Both the position numbers and the translations under genes were made by a program. From Latrodectus hesperus (taxonomy: Eukaryota > Arthropoda > Arachnida > Araneae > Theridiidae): 64,000 nt of DNA. Positions 1-12,300 of the stretch are shown piece by piece. A model generated the notes under the pieces. That model was given only the letters and a program-made list of their open reading frames with translations, searched no databases and was not told the DNA's origin. The stretch covers positions 32,008,613-32,072,612 of the forward strand of contig CM075853.1 of the NCBI GenBank assembly GCA_037975125.1. Direction: 5' to 3'. The stretch's first letter is position 1. Every line of letters begins with the position of its first letter.

Positions 1-1239
1 ATGGAAATATTAACATGTACATATTAAGACATGGCGATTTGGATACCCAAGAAACAGAAGGAAACTCTAAAACACTCGAATATCTACAGGAATCTTTCTG
101 CAAAAATTTTACAGATAATGATTTGTATTCATATATGTAGAAGGGAAAAAGCCCCGTAAAATTATTGGTACCCTCACCATTAATTCCTTTTGTTCAGTAA
201 TAACTAGAATCATACCTTTTAACACCTCGAAATGGAAAGGGGACCAACTAAGGAGATGTTGGAAAGTACCTAAGGTTAATCAGTAGATGCCTTGTCAATG
301 ATTTTAAAAGCATCAAATAGAAGGTTGATAGCTGGTTCTTACTGGCGCCAATGCCTTTTTTCTTATACATTCCGAAAATTATCTGATTTACAGTAACTTC
401 TTGGTTTATGACTTGAAATAAATGTATCTCTTTGTGAAATTATATTAGTTTTAACTGTGTGTGTGTTCATTACGAAAATTTCCTTGCTATTCTTAGAGTG
501 GGCAGTTGACACTTTTGGGAGTGTTCGGCTTGGGACAAAAGAAATAATACTTTTAAGTCCATTTTTGGCATATGGACAATTAGATTATTCATGACTTTAC
601 AAGTTTAAGTTGCTGGGTAATTAGCAGATTCATGGAGTATCTTATATTTAATATGTCCTATTTATGTCAAATTTAATATCTAATAGAGCCAAAATCTGTT
701 TTAAGGTATTACAATTTTCGCTTCCCAAAGACCTTTTAATATCTTGGGCAAGCCCTTAGATGTCCCAAGTAAGAAAACCCTTGAAACTCCCAATTATCGT
801 CCCCCGACAAACATATATTTTGAAAGAAAGAGCACAACCATCTCCCTTTATTCCACAATGGTTGAAATTGAGTCTGAGACCTTCCATTCTGAAAAGCACA
901 GTGAATCCTCCTATCATACCTTTTCACATCGCATCATTTACAATCTAACAGCTGGAAGATATTTTAAGGATTCTTAAAGTATTCCCAGAGTATTTGCTAT
1001 TTTGGGAGAATTTTTCATAGGCAGTAAACATTATTTAGGTGTCCAATGATAGAAATCCGAAATGCTTTCTGGTACTCACATGCATGCAAAAAGCAATCAA
1101 AAGAACAGCATCAATTCTTTATTCTTCAACATTGATTGATAACCCTTGTCCTTCCTCTGAAAAGAATGGGGTCCTATTCCAAGACCAAAATGAATTCTAG
1201 AACATATTTTGAAAAGTCCTAAGCGCTTTTCCTTATAGA
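1..1239. other. Unassigned sequence upstream of the Tc1 element
   Basis: I could not assign a gene here. The stretch is somewhat less AT-rich than the introns further right, and only short chance ORFs occur on either strand. I looked for the preceding DUOX exons (the TM3 haem histidines and the loop before the TM4-TM5 segment) and found none, so the previous exon probably lies to the left of the window. It may be DUOX intron or old decayed repeat. Confidence 0.4.
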
Positions 1240-1241
1240 TA

Positions 1242-2783
1242 CACTGCTGGACAATTGCTGAAGACCGGATAACACTATCATCCATAGCAACCACAAAATG
1301 AAAGGAAGCAAAATGTGGAAAATTAGATAAGTGTGGAATGTAATAAGAAGTATGCATATGCAAATTTTTTCCACGTCTATTCATCACATGAAAGCGTTCA
1401 TAAGAGCTTTAAAGGTTTTGACGCGTGTGGACAGTTGTTGTTTCAAGTCAAAGTTTTACAGGAAAAATTTAATAGACGAACTTGAAATTCTTGGCATGTC
1501 TTCCCGACATGCCAAGACTTCACTTAGATGATTTTATGCGTGGCCGAATTATTGGAAAGATCGAAGGGCGAATAATAACAGATGTCCTTAAGGAGTTCGA
1601 CATCGCTCACAGCATTGTTTCACCGCTGTGGAAGTCATTTGAAACTATTGGAATGTGTAGTAGGCGGCACGGGGGAGGTCGTGATAGAAGTACGACACCT
1701 GCAGAAGACAGATATATCGTCCTATCAGCAAAAAGGAACAGGCGCACCACAGCTCAGCAGGTGGCAAATCAGGTTCTTGCTGCCTCAGGAAAGCAGATCT
1801 CCCGAAAAACTGTTGCCGGAAGTTTTAGGGGAGGATGAACTATACGCCCACTAACCTGATGTGTGTATGTCCCATTGACCAGACAGCAACGTACTGCCTG
1901 TTTGCAATGGTGTCGTGAGCATCGCAATTGGACTGAACAGGACTGGGCATGCGTACTATTCTCAGATGAGAGTAGGTTCAGTCTGTCATTGGATTGTAGA
2001 CGCCAACTGATCTGGCGCGAGGGTGATACTGCTTATCGTCCAAAAAATATCCAGGAAAGGGACCGATATAAGACATGTAATGTCATGGTGTGGGCCGGCA
2101 TCATGATCAATGGCCGCACGCCTCTACATGTGGTTGCGAATGGGACTATGACGGGCCAACGATACATTAATGAAGTTCTACTTCCTCATGTTCGTCATTT
2201 CCATGGTGCTGTCAGTGATAAATTTGTTTTTATGGACGACAACGCAACATGTCATCGAAAACTCGCTGTTCAGGATTGTCTAGACAGCGGGGGTATTCAA
2301 CGCCTCATATGGCCATCACGTTCTCCAGATCTAAACCCCATTGAAAATGAGTGGGATGCTTTGGGGAGCCAAGTTGCTGGTCGAAACTATCCTCCGACAA
2401 ACAAGAACACCCTCATCCGTGCTCTCTCAGATGAATGGGATAAATTGCCTCGATAGCTGCTGAATAATGTTGTGCAAAGTATGATTCGACGTGTGGAATG
2501 TTGCATCACATTCCACGGTGGACATATCCCGTGCTGATACCTTTCTGCAAGGTGCCTGCTGACTCTTAGATGCATTGTTCCATTTTTCCGTATGCAGCAT
2601 CAAATGAACATTTTTTTCTTTCAGATGTTTCACAGCTTTTGTACTTTCCAAAACAATAAATATTCTTTATTCTAATGTCCGAACAGTTTGGCAACTATAT
2701 TTTATCCTACTAGGCCTCATGTCTCGCTTAATGTTATGCTATATTGCAATTTGTGATCCGTCCTTAGCAATTGTCCAGCAGTG
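1242..2783 (+). mobile_element. Tc1-family (Tcb2-like) DNA transposon, full length, decayed
   Basis: The ends are inverted repeats: CACTGCTGGACAATTGCT at 1242 is mirrored by its complement ending at 2783. The TIRs extend about 30 bp with a few mismatches. Both ends abut TA (1240-1241 and 2784-2785), the Tc1/mariner target duplication. The length of 1542 bp fits a complete Tc1 element. It carries one transposase reading frame on the + strand, broken by a frameshift and an in-frame stop, so the copy is presumably dead. It lies upstream of the first visible DUOX exon. Confidence 0.9.
1508..2536 (+). pseudogene. Tc1/Tcb2-like transposase, frameshifted
   Basis: This is a DDE transposase that would cut and paste its own element at TA sites. 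The first part begins MPRLHLDDFMRGRIIGK and covers the N-terminal paired-like helix-turn-helix region, ending near 1838 at SRKTVAGS. The reading then shifts frame and resumes near 1863 with VPLTRQQRTACLQWCREH. The catalytic residues are visible as SDESRF (first Asp), MDDNATCH (second Asp) and LNPIENEWDALG (Glu, 34 residues after the second Asp), the DD34E signature. A TAG stop at 2454-2456 interrupts the tail, which continues in the same frame as LLNNVVQSMIRRVE to about 2536. The family protein is about 340 residues, so little is missing except the frame. An earlier ATG at 1497 opens a frame that stops at once. Confidence 0.9.
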
Positions 2784-2785
2784 TA

Positions 2786-3015
2786 TATATCCAAAAGATT
2801 ATCAAATTAACTGATGTATTTTCTTTTACTAGTGATCCATACTGTCGGGCACTGTATTAATTTCTACCATGTTTCGACTCAAAGTACTGATAATTTACGT
2901 TGTCTAACAAAAGAAATCCATTTTGAGTAAGTAATTTCTTTTCTCATTTAGTAATACTTTTACAATAATTCAAACAAATGTAATCAGTAAGATAATTTTC
3001 TCTGTATATTTTCAG
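2786..3015 (+). other. 3' part of the DUOX intron preceding the first visible exon
   Basis: AT-rich sequence ending in the acceptor TATTTTCAG before 3016. Nothing else is recognised. Confidence 0.6.
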
Positions 3016-3065
3016 GTCTGACTTCAAGCCAACAATTGTGTATTGGCTCTTTCAAACATTGACTG
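3016..3065 (+). CDS. DUOX exon a (TM4 start)
   Basis: The 50-nt exon encodes [16 protein letters not shown] plus one base of a Gly codon. It follows TTTTCAG and is followed by GTATGT. In DUOX this segment (compare WWFFQTVPG in the human protein) leads into the fourth transmembrane helix. The first base completes a codon from an exon outside the visible set. Confidence 0.85.
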
Positions 3066-3328
3066 GTATGTTGCTTCATTTTTATTGAAACTTATTATAG
3101 AAATATTTTTGGAAGGCTTTTATATGTATAATTTTAATTATTTTGTTCAAATTTTATTAACCTCTTTTTATGTTTGTTTGAAATAAAAATGCCTACCAGT
3201 TTCACGATGCGGGTTGGCTATCTTATACAAGTAGATTTACCCAAGAATAAACATAAGATTTTGAATTTTTATGTCATAAATAGATATTTTAATGTGCACT
3301 TACATTAGCCCATTGTACTGCTATAATA

Positions 3329-3360
<32 letters not shown>

Positions 3361-6300
3361 TTTCTGAAGAAATATATTAATACAACTTAAAAGTAAAATA
3401 AAAGTATATAAGTATTTAAATATCCACTATTATTATTGCGCCATTTATAAAGTTGTAGAGAATATCATCTGACGTTAATTTAAGAACAACATTCTAAATT
3501 ATACAACAAGTCCATGTTGTTACAAATTAATAAACATTACTTGTATTTGCCTTAAAATATCTTAGAGAGATCTGAAATACTCAGATTTTGCAATACTCAA
3601 ACATTGCGCAATTTAGACATATTCTACATCGAAAACGGCATTTCTAATGATTTGGCAACTTGGCAACTTCTTGGCGAGATTCTTGACTATTTGGCAACCT
3701 TTGTCAAGATTTATGTCAACTTGGGCAAAAATAGATATTTCTATAAAAATCCATTACCGAAGCTCTAGAACCAATATTAAGAGAGATAGCCTTACACATA
3801 GACTAAACTAGAAGCTTCCAGAAATCTTGCTGAAATCTCAGCTTTTCCCAAAAATTATTAATCCCGCTGCCTGACATAGAAACAATTAGTGAAGACGATC
3901 AATCTTGAATGCTGGCCTAGTGCATAGCAGCTGTTGTCTATCAAAGGTATTGGAAACTTCTGCATTTGGAAGATTTTTCCTATCATATTAACTGAATAGG
4001 AGTTGTGTTATCGTGACTTCTACAGTGAGAATTTCCTGTTTTTGTTGAAATTGCAAGGAATAGAAGTCTTGTGATTTCAAGATATTGTTTCATCGACTCT
4101 CAATCGACACAAACCCCGAAGCGTGGTACAATATAGAGAAAAGCTTCAATATTTCACTTAAAAGACCTTAAAAACTAAAAGCTGTTGCTAAGTCTCATTT
4201 TTCTTCTATAAAAGATATATGCAGAGCTATTTCCTGGAAGCATTAATCACCTAGTTGGCCATGTTCTTTCATCTTCCTATTTAACAATACGTTCTTTCCC
4301 AATTAGAAACTGATTCGTTGCTTTTATTTTTTATTGAATTTGTGCAAAAAATACTTTATTGTGTTGATGTTTTATAATAGGAAGGATAAAAGAGCAAATG
4401 TTTTCAAGTAATTTAGGGGTATAGATTCCATGACATCAACATCCAAAACAGGTTTCATGTTTTATAATAGGAAGAATAAAAGAACAAATATTTTCAAGCA
4501 ATTTAGGTGTATAGATTCCATGACATCCATATCCAAAACAGGTTTCTCAGGAACAAATAGCAATGCTTTTTTGTCGTTGTGTCCCCATCTGGTGTGCATG
4601 AAAAATGACAAACAAGAACAAGGAGTTGAGAGCATTTATTGACATAGACGATGACTCCAGACTGGAACAGTAGATTGAGCTGCCTTCTTTTTTAAAACGA
4701 GGATCCATTAAAGAAAGAAATTCCGACTTTTTCCCCAGCTTTAACTCCAAGCTTTATTTGGGATTCGAACCTAAGCCGTAGTTATGACCCTCGGCTTTCA
4801 CTGAGTAGACAGCCTACAAGCTGGGTGGCAAAGCAACCATTATTCACCTGAATACATAGCAGTTTATCAACGAATGGATGCCATTTACCCATAGAGTAGC
4901 TCTTGAAGCTTTTACACTACATCACACTTCTTCTACTGGAGACTTCTACCACTTCTACACTGGAGAGTGGTGATTTGCCAGTTGCTTAACAATCGATGAA
5001 ACATCTTCAGTTGGAGAGAGATAAAGAGGCCAGAGTAACAATTAAACATATTCTGTGTCAATTTGTTCAATTACTTATGTAATGAAATATTACAACCAAT
5101 TTGTGGACGTGTGTTGTTCTATTAAAACGTCGCGTTATGGGATTTGTAAAAAATAGGCACAGTCATGGAACCTTACTCGTCAGAATTAAAATTATTCGTA
5201 TTTAAAATATCAGCAATATGAGCAAAAGAGGATCGAGAAATATATCTGATGAGACTCTGTATGTCCCTAGTTAGACAAGTTCAAACGTTTGCTCGCAGTG
5301 TGCTTTCACCATAATTTCATCAAACGGGGACGCTCAATACAGAATTAGAATACGTCTGGAAAAAAATGAAGTCATTTGTTCACATTGATTCGACACTGAT
5401 CCTGCTATTGAATAGGATCTAATTTGTGATACAGTATAAAGAGTACTCGAAGCCACGGTTATCGTACTAACAATCAATATTGTTCCAAATATCGTCAAAT
5501 TATTCATGCAGGCACTAGCTTGAATCTCATTACTTCCATCAGGTTTAGTAATCTAGCTGTATCATCAACTACAACTTACAGATTATGTATTTGTCTTCTT
5601 GAATAGAAATGATAAATCCGATAAAATTTTACACTGCATTTCGTATGATTGTCATGAAACTATTGATTTTACATTTTGCTGAAAGGCATGGGATCTCCAC
5701 CAACGTGAGCAATACAAAGATAGAATAAATCATGGGGCGACAATTTAACCTCGATCAAAGTCTAATAAGTGATAGTAGGCATTTCCTTTTTCAGCGACCT
5801 ATAATTCTTTTCCATACCAGAAAGCCACCTTCAAATATGATTTCTTTATTAAAATCATGATGTAAAATATATCTCTATTTTATATACATTATAACCATTA
5901 TTTCTACTGTCTCCTTTTCTTGAATGTGTTAAAAAAACTGTTTGCATATCATAGCATGAACAATTAATCATGGTTATTTCACGTTTATGGTATGACACCT
6001 TCCTCGAATTACACTTCTAATAATAAGCAATGTAAAATATGTAATTAATATTTAAAATAATTGTAATAGTATATCTAATAATTTAAAAATATTGTAGGAA
6101 ATAATGTATTTACAGCTTAGAGAAGTGACGAAATCATTGAATAGGATTCACTTACACTTATGACAGATAGTTTACATTAAAATACATTTCTTAAAAATCA
6201 CATTTTAAGAAATTAAATAAATTGAAGAATGGATAAAGGAATGAATTTTGGAAACTAATTCATTTAATTCAATAAAACTATCGTTTCTTTGGCTAACAAG

Positions 6301-9300
6301 ATGATTTTTAAAAAAGTTATCCAACTCGTTTTTAAGCAAATTTTAAGATCCTCACTTTAAATTCAAAACATTACTTTACTTTAGAACAGCATATTTTACA
6401 GATGTAATTGCTATTCTTGAAATTATTTATTATTTGTGTTATATTTGAAAATGCTATTAAATCTATCATTAATAATAATTTGAATTAAATTTAATAATTT
6501 ACCATTTTAGTTTTAAAAAACAATGAATTTAAAATCTATCACAACAATTGCTTTCTGTTTGGTTAAATGTGAGAATTTATTAAATTTGATACTGTAAAAG
6601 ATTTCATAATGAAAATATTAAAATAATTCTGTAAACGGAGTATTATATGCTTAATATTTTTAAGCCATTCAAACTCACATACAATCCACGTGAAATCATG
6701 AGTGTATATAAATGTTCCTCTACAGTAAAACACGCAATTTTTCTAATGTGTTAAATATTTAAGATTGAGCTGTATTTCGACAAATATTAACTATTTATCA
6801 TTTGAATTATAATTTCAATGACACTTATTAGGAATATCCGGAATGCTGCTGTACGTGGTGGTCTGCATCATTTTCGTGTTTGCTCATTCCAGGATTCGGG
6901 AAAAGGCTTACAAATATTTCTGGTCAACCCATTCTTTGTACATTGTGCTTTATATTCTATGCCTCGTCCACGGCTTAGCAAAAATTACAGGAGTAAGTAA
7001 CACTACTTTTTCTTCCACAAAAATGAAACTTAAATGCAAGAAATAATCATCCTTTATTTAATAAATTGAATAAAAAATTTATAAACAATGAATTACTTCT
7101 TATATGAGTTTTAAATTTGTGTTTTTCCTAAGATATGTTTGATTGTTACTACTTTCATTACATATCCTTCACCGTGCATGATCATAATTTTAGTATCTAT
7201 TATATTATCCATTATCTATCTATTATATTATCTATTAGATACATTACCATCGTTTCTTTAAGCTGGTTATTTCAAATTAAATTAAAATAAATTACAATAA
7301 GCTGTATTCCCAATATACAATTTTTTTTCTTCCTAGACACCACGATTTTGGATCTTCTTTGTTGGTCCAGCAGTTTTCTACGCTTTAGATAAAATAGTTA
7401 GTCTCCAAACAGCGTACATGGAATTGGACATTCTTGAAACAGAACTTTTACCTTCAGGTGAGTCACTTGAAATTTCATCTCTTCCAGTTTACAATCCATG
7501 TGATACAAAATTATTTGGTGTTAGTTGAGATACAAAAAAAATCACATATGACACCAAATAATCTCATGTATTGAAAACTGAAAATTAATTGATATAAATA
7601 AACAATATATAAATACGCTTTGAAAACTAAGTTATTTTATAAAACAGTTCATTAACAGATATTGTTTACAGATATAGGAAATTCTCAAAATTTTTTTTAA
7701 TTAAATTTACGTCTGAATCTATCTGACTAGAAAGAACAATTCTATATAAAAAGCTGTTGAAGAACCAAACCATGTAGTGCTATAGCAAAGCCAAAAACAT
7801 ATTAATGAAGGGAGATATTAATGGTGTTAACATGATTTTATTTATAAAATATTAACAAATAGATACATTTGAATTTGTACTTTTTATAAATGGTAAGAGG
7901 ATGAGTAAAATATCTTTGTTTCATGTGCTTAATATACAGGGATCAAATACACAGAAAATTATTACTTTGATTCTTGCTCCTGAACTCCTCATAATTTCTT
8001 TTGGTATAACTTTTACCACAGAAAGCACGTGGTAAAATCTATACAAAAATAAATTTATGTATGCTTACTTAAAAATCACCAGGTTCACTTAATCTACAAT
8101 ACAATGTCTAAATAATGGATAATATAATAGATAGTTGTTTGGAAAATAATTTTACGATTTATCTGTTGCCTTCTACATCTCTACAAGCATAATGCATATC
8201 GATTATTTTTCATAGTTAACTGATATATCTCTCTTTCACATACTATATCCTTACCCCTGAAACGGTATAACTTTCTGTGTTTTCTTATACTTTTCCTAAC
8301 TTCAGAAGGGATTTGGAATCCCGACTCAATGAAAGATCTGTCGCGTTCATTAAAAAAGACTATGGTACGTTGAAACGTCGTGGTTGCAATGTCCTCCAAG
8401 TGAAATGATACCGCTAGAGATGGCAGGTTAAGTTTTAGTAAATCTTCTGCTTGGTTCCATTCTTCTAATTTACGAATACTTTCACTTGGAAGCTTTCATT
8501 CAACTGATAAATAACAACTCAAGGCTAGATATAGGTAGTATGATGGTACTCACTCACACCTGTGAGTATCACCTTAATATGGGAAGATAGATGATATAGA
8601 AAATATGATAAATATGATGTTGGCAATTCATAGTCTTTAAATACAACGTTCTGTAAAGAACTTGTTCTTCATGCTATGGAAAAATGTCACTTAAAAGTTA
8701 AAAACCCTGTAATTAAGGAACATTTAAAAATTTTAAATAGGATTTTTTGGGATATTTGGTAATTAATAATTGTTTGCAACTGAAACTAAATTCTTTTATT
8801 CATTCTTATTTCAAACTAATTTTCCTGGTGTTTTTCAAATATTTTCTGCTGCACCTACAACATAATACCACAAAATTTATATATGAATACATATTTATGC
8901 TTTATGTATCGCAACAGTCTTAACTAGTCTTCGAAGGAAATTGCTTTTACATAAGTCACAAATTTGATAGACTAACAAATCCATTAATTCCAATTGTTGG
9001 TTTTATGGTTAAGAGATGTGTAGATTTTATAACAATTAACATTTAAATTTTAGTCTTTTTAAATTATTTATTACAGACACAGACAAACGTAACAAAGGAT
9101 ACGGGGATTAATTCCCGCTCGAGAAACATAACCGTTCTCCTCAATTTCCAAACCACATCTGCTTTGTTCAAAACAATATCACGTGAAGTGCCCGCATCCG
9201 CGAACAACAATAATGCAATGAAAATAAACATGAATAAATTGTCTACTTTTATATGCAATTAAATAAATATTGTATAATCATTCAAAAAAGAATCGCTTAT

Positions 9301-12300
9301 TCTAATAACTCGAATAGACTAAAAATTTTATATAACACAAGAAAGGGGTATCTCTAAATATGTGTTAAAAAATATTATATAAGTATATATGAATTAAGTA
9401 AATCGTAGTATCAATTATGCAGCAAACTAACACGGGTGAAGTAAAGTACGAGTACATATGAGACAGCCTGTTTGAATGCATAACATTGCTCTCTGGATGC
9501 CGAATATGTATATTATATTGTTCAGCAAAACTGTGTATTTAATACATTTTAAAATATTCTAGTAAAAAAGGTAAAATATATATTAAATATTTATTTAATG
9601 TTTATATTTTTTAAATTGCATGTATAATTACGACAAAAATTACATTTTAGTAATCATTTGAAAGTCCTAAGTATATTTTTGTCTTGCAGATGTGACTAAA
9701 GTCAAGTTTAGTAGACCTCCGAATTTTAAATATCTCTCCGGGCAATGGGTAAGATTATCTTTCACAGCTTTCAAGCCCAGTGAGCGGCACTCATTGACTC
9801 TCACTTCAGCACCTCATGAAAATTACCTCTCTGTGCATGTGAAAGCGCAGGGACCCTGGACGTGGAAACTTCGCAATTATTTTGATCCTAGTAACGAAGA
9901 AAAAACAAAGGTAAGTCCTAATTCATCTAAAAGCCAATTTCTGTTATTCGAGTTTGTACTTGAGTGAATAGCCACAAGTTCAGCAATTTTTGAAATTTCG
10001 ACTCCCACTTATGTCATTGTTGTGGAACATAATTCAGTTAAAACCATATGTGTATAATCAGCCCATCAGCCATAAATATCTTATATAGGGATAAAATTCA
10101 CCACATTTTGGTCAAAAGCATGTATTAAATTGGCATCGAATGAGTGATAACCTAAACTAAAATTTGTAAGACATTTGAACCTCCATAATATATTGCCTTC
10201 TTGAAGGACATAGTAAAAGCTCCCAAATACACATTAGAATAAATGTGCATGCAGAAAGCAAAAAGCATACCATCTATCTCAAGTTATTCAATATTGGCTA
10301 GAATCGAATCAGAGACTTTAAATTTCCTAAAGAGAGAGAGAGAGAGAATTTAGTTTTATAATTAGAGTACTGTTAACCTATCTCTTATATTATTGGTCAT
10401 TAAATACAGGGTTGACAAGAAATAACTTTTCCCCTTTACAGAGCTCTAGATTGCGTTGTATTGGTACAAATCAGATTAAATTTTTATAATTTGATTTGAA
10501 TAATAAGATTTGGAATTCAAATAATTCTCTTCATGTTTATGAAATAAAAAGTTAGTACCAAAGTACACCAATAGATGGTGAGATAATATACGTAAAAACT
10601 TTTAATACGTTTCATAAATATTAAATAATATAAAAATGCTGCATTAAAACTGCTTATAATATTTCTATCTTTATGCTGAGCAATGCACTCTAATCGCAGA
10701 TCTACACTTCCTACCACTGATCGAAGTGAATCTGCCGTAATATGTTGTCGAATGCTGTCTTTCAGATTTGGTATACATGTGCTAGCTTTTTACTGGAGAC
10801 ACATTGTTCTTAAGAAAACCTCACAATAAAAAAATCAAGGAGTGATAGCTGATGAACAAAGAGGAAATACTAATGGAAAATAATGGCTGATCAATCATTC
10901 ATCTGTTAGGAGCTGTTTTACACTTTGATCAATGTGAAAAGGCCATCCTGCAAAAAAATTGTGTCTGAAGGTTTTTGCAAAGTTGAAGTTAATGGATTAT
11001 AAAATTCTTTAGGACATTATGGTACCGTTGACATTTGAAAGAACAGATGTCGATTTAATTTGTAATTATTTCTTCAAAAAATATGTTCCAGTGATGAATG
11101 CAGCAATAAAACTACATCATAATGTCAATTTTTTAGGATGAAAGGGATTTTTAGAATCAAAAATTGTGGGTGTTAACTTTCCATTTAAGTCAAAAGTGTG
11201 CTTCATCAAACTACGAATATCCCATGGCCAACTGACATCAATCACCATTCGAGTAAGAAGCTGCAGTGCAAAAGTTTTACAAATTTCTTTATATTTATTG
11301 TGCAATAGATGCACAGATTTGATTTTATATTGATAAAATATTAAATCAACCATACGATATGTCATACAGGGGAGTAGGTCCTATCCAAAACCCAGGAAAC
11401 AATTGACACCCTGAGACTACCATAAGGTGATAAAATGATATCTTCTATGACATTTTCGACGATGGAAAACTGATTTTGCTTTCGCTCTCATCTTGAAATA
11501 CGCAAAATTTCAAAGTAATTTCAAATTTTTGTATTGTTTTGCGTAAAGCATATGGATAAACTTGTTTTCTGTACATCTGCTTCATACTGCCGAATTCCTT
11601 CATAATGACAATAGATTTTTCTGGTTCTGGTAGAATATTTTTACTATTAGCGCTTTTTCTTTCAATGTAGACATGAAGAGCAAAAAAGTAGCTATTAATG
11701 AAATAGAAATTATTTTCTTTTTATACGAAAAATAATGCTGAAAAGCATTTACTGTACAGCAAATGATATTTCATTATTTCAATATATGTGAAATACGGTT
11801 TGCGATATACCGTCATCTGATGGTGAATATTTATGTTAATTTTTCTATGTAATAAGATTAAAGTACAACATTTGAATAATCTGTAGTTCTAATTTTATTT
11901 TATTTTTCACCAATAAAATATATTCATCAAAGTATGTAATTTATTTCTTGTTATTCCTGCATTAGATTAATGCATGCTATAGAATATAGATTCAATATTA
12001 CTTATGTATAATATTATTTATGTATGATTTTATTTGATGCTATGATGAAGTAAATAAGTTAGTTATATTTTATTAAAATTATTATGAAATTATGTCACTA
12101 TTCTAGTATTTTGAAATCCTCTGTTGCAAGGTTTTCTTCTAACATATGTAACTCATAAATTACTTTCTGGAAGACTTCATAGATTGTAAAGTTTCATTTC
12201 ATGTATTGTAAAGAAAGAAACCAGCCAAATTCTTCTATTTACTTCTCTCGACAGATGTGTATGAAAGTGAAAATGCAACAATCATCTCCTGTTGTCCAAC

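Larger units (their letters stand above)
3066..6831 (+). other. DUOX intron between exons a and b (3.8 kb)
   Basis: It holds a (TC)n microsatellite (about 3332), a perfect-unit 90-bp tandem duplication (4368-4547) and a tRNA-like SINE piece in reverse orientation (about 4745-4830). The stretch 4860-5800 is less AT-rich and may be an old repeat, but I could not assign it. The rest, 5850-6800, is simple AT-rich sequence. Confidence 0.7.
7458..9689 (+). other. DUOX intron c-d (2.2 kb)
   Basis: AT-rich. It holds a copy of a dispersed repeat (8310-8432) that recurs near 61.0 kb, a small inverted repeat (ATTATTTGGTGT near 7521 and its complement near 7550), and on the minus strand a 55-codon ORF with a signal-peptide-like start (9064-9231). 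Confidence 0.7.

Noticed and set aside
1097..1387. 96-codon minus-strand ORF
   Set aside because: It crosses the left end of the Tc1 element and shows no recognisable domain.
1..3015. Search for upstream DUOX exons
   Set aside because: No segment matched the TM1-TM3, EF-hand or peroxidase parts, so none is annotated.
4430..4642. 70-codon + strand ORF with repeated MTSxSKTGF
   Set aside because: The internal repeat comes from the 90-bp DNA duplication. There is no other sign of coding.
4745..4830. A tRNA gene on the minus strand (B box GGTTCGAATCCC)
   Set aside because: The A box, anticodon stem and full acceptor stem do not form. It fits a SINE head better.
9786..9815. HSLTL read as an inactivating mutation of DUOX
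   Set aside because: All other motifs and splice sites are intact, and a serine here is probably normal in arthropods.
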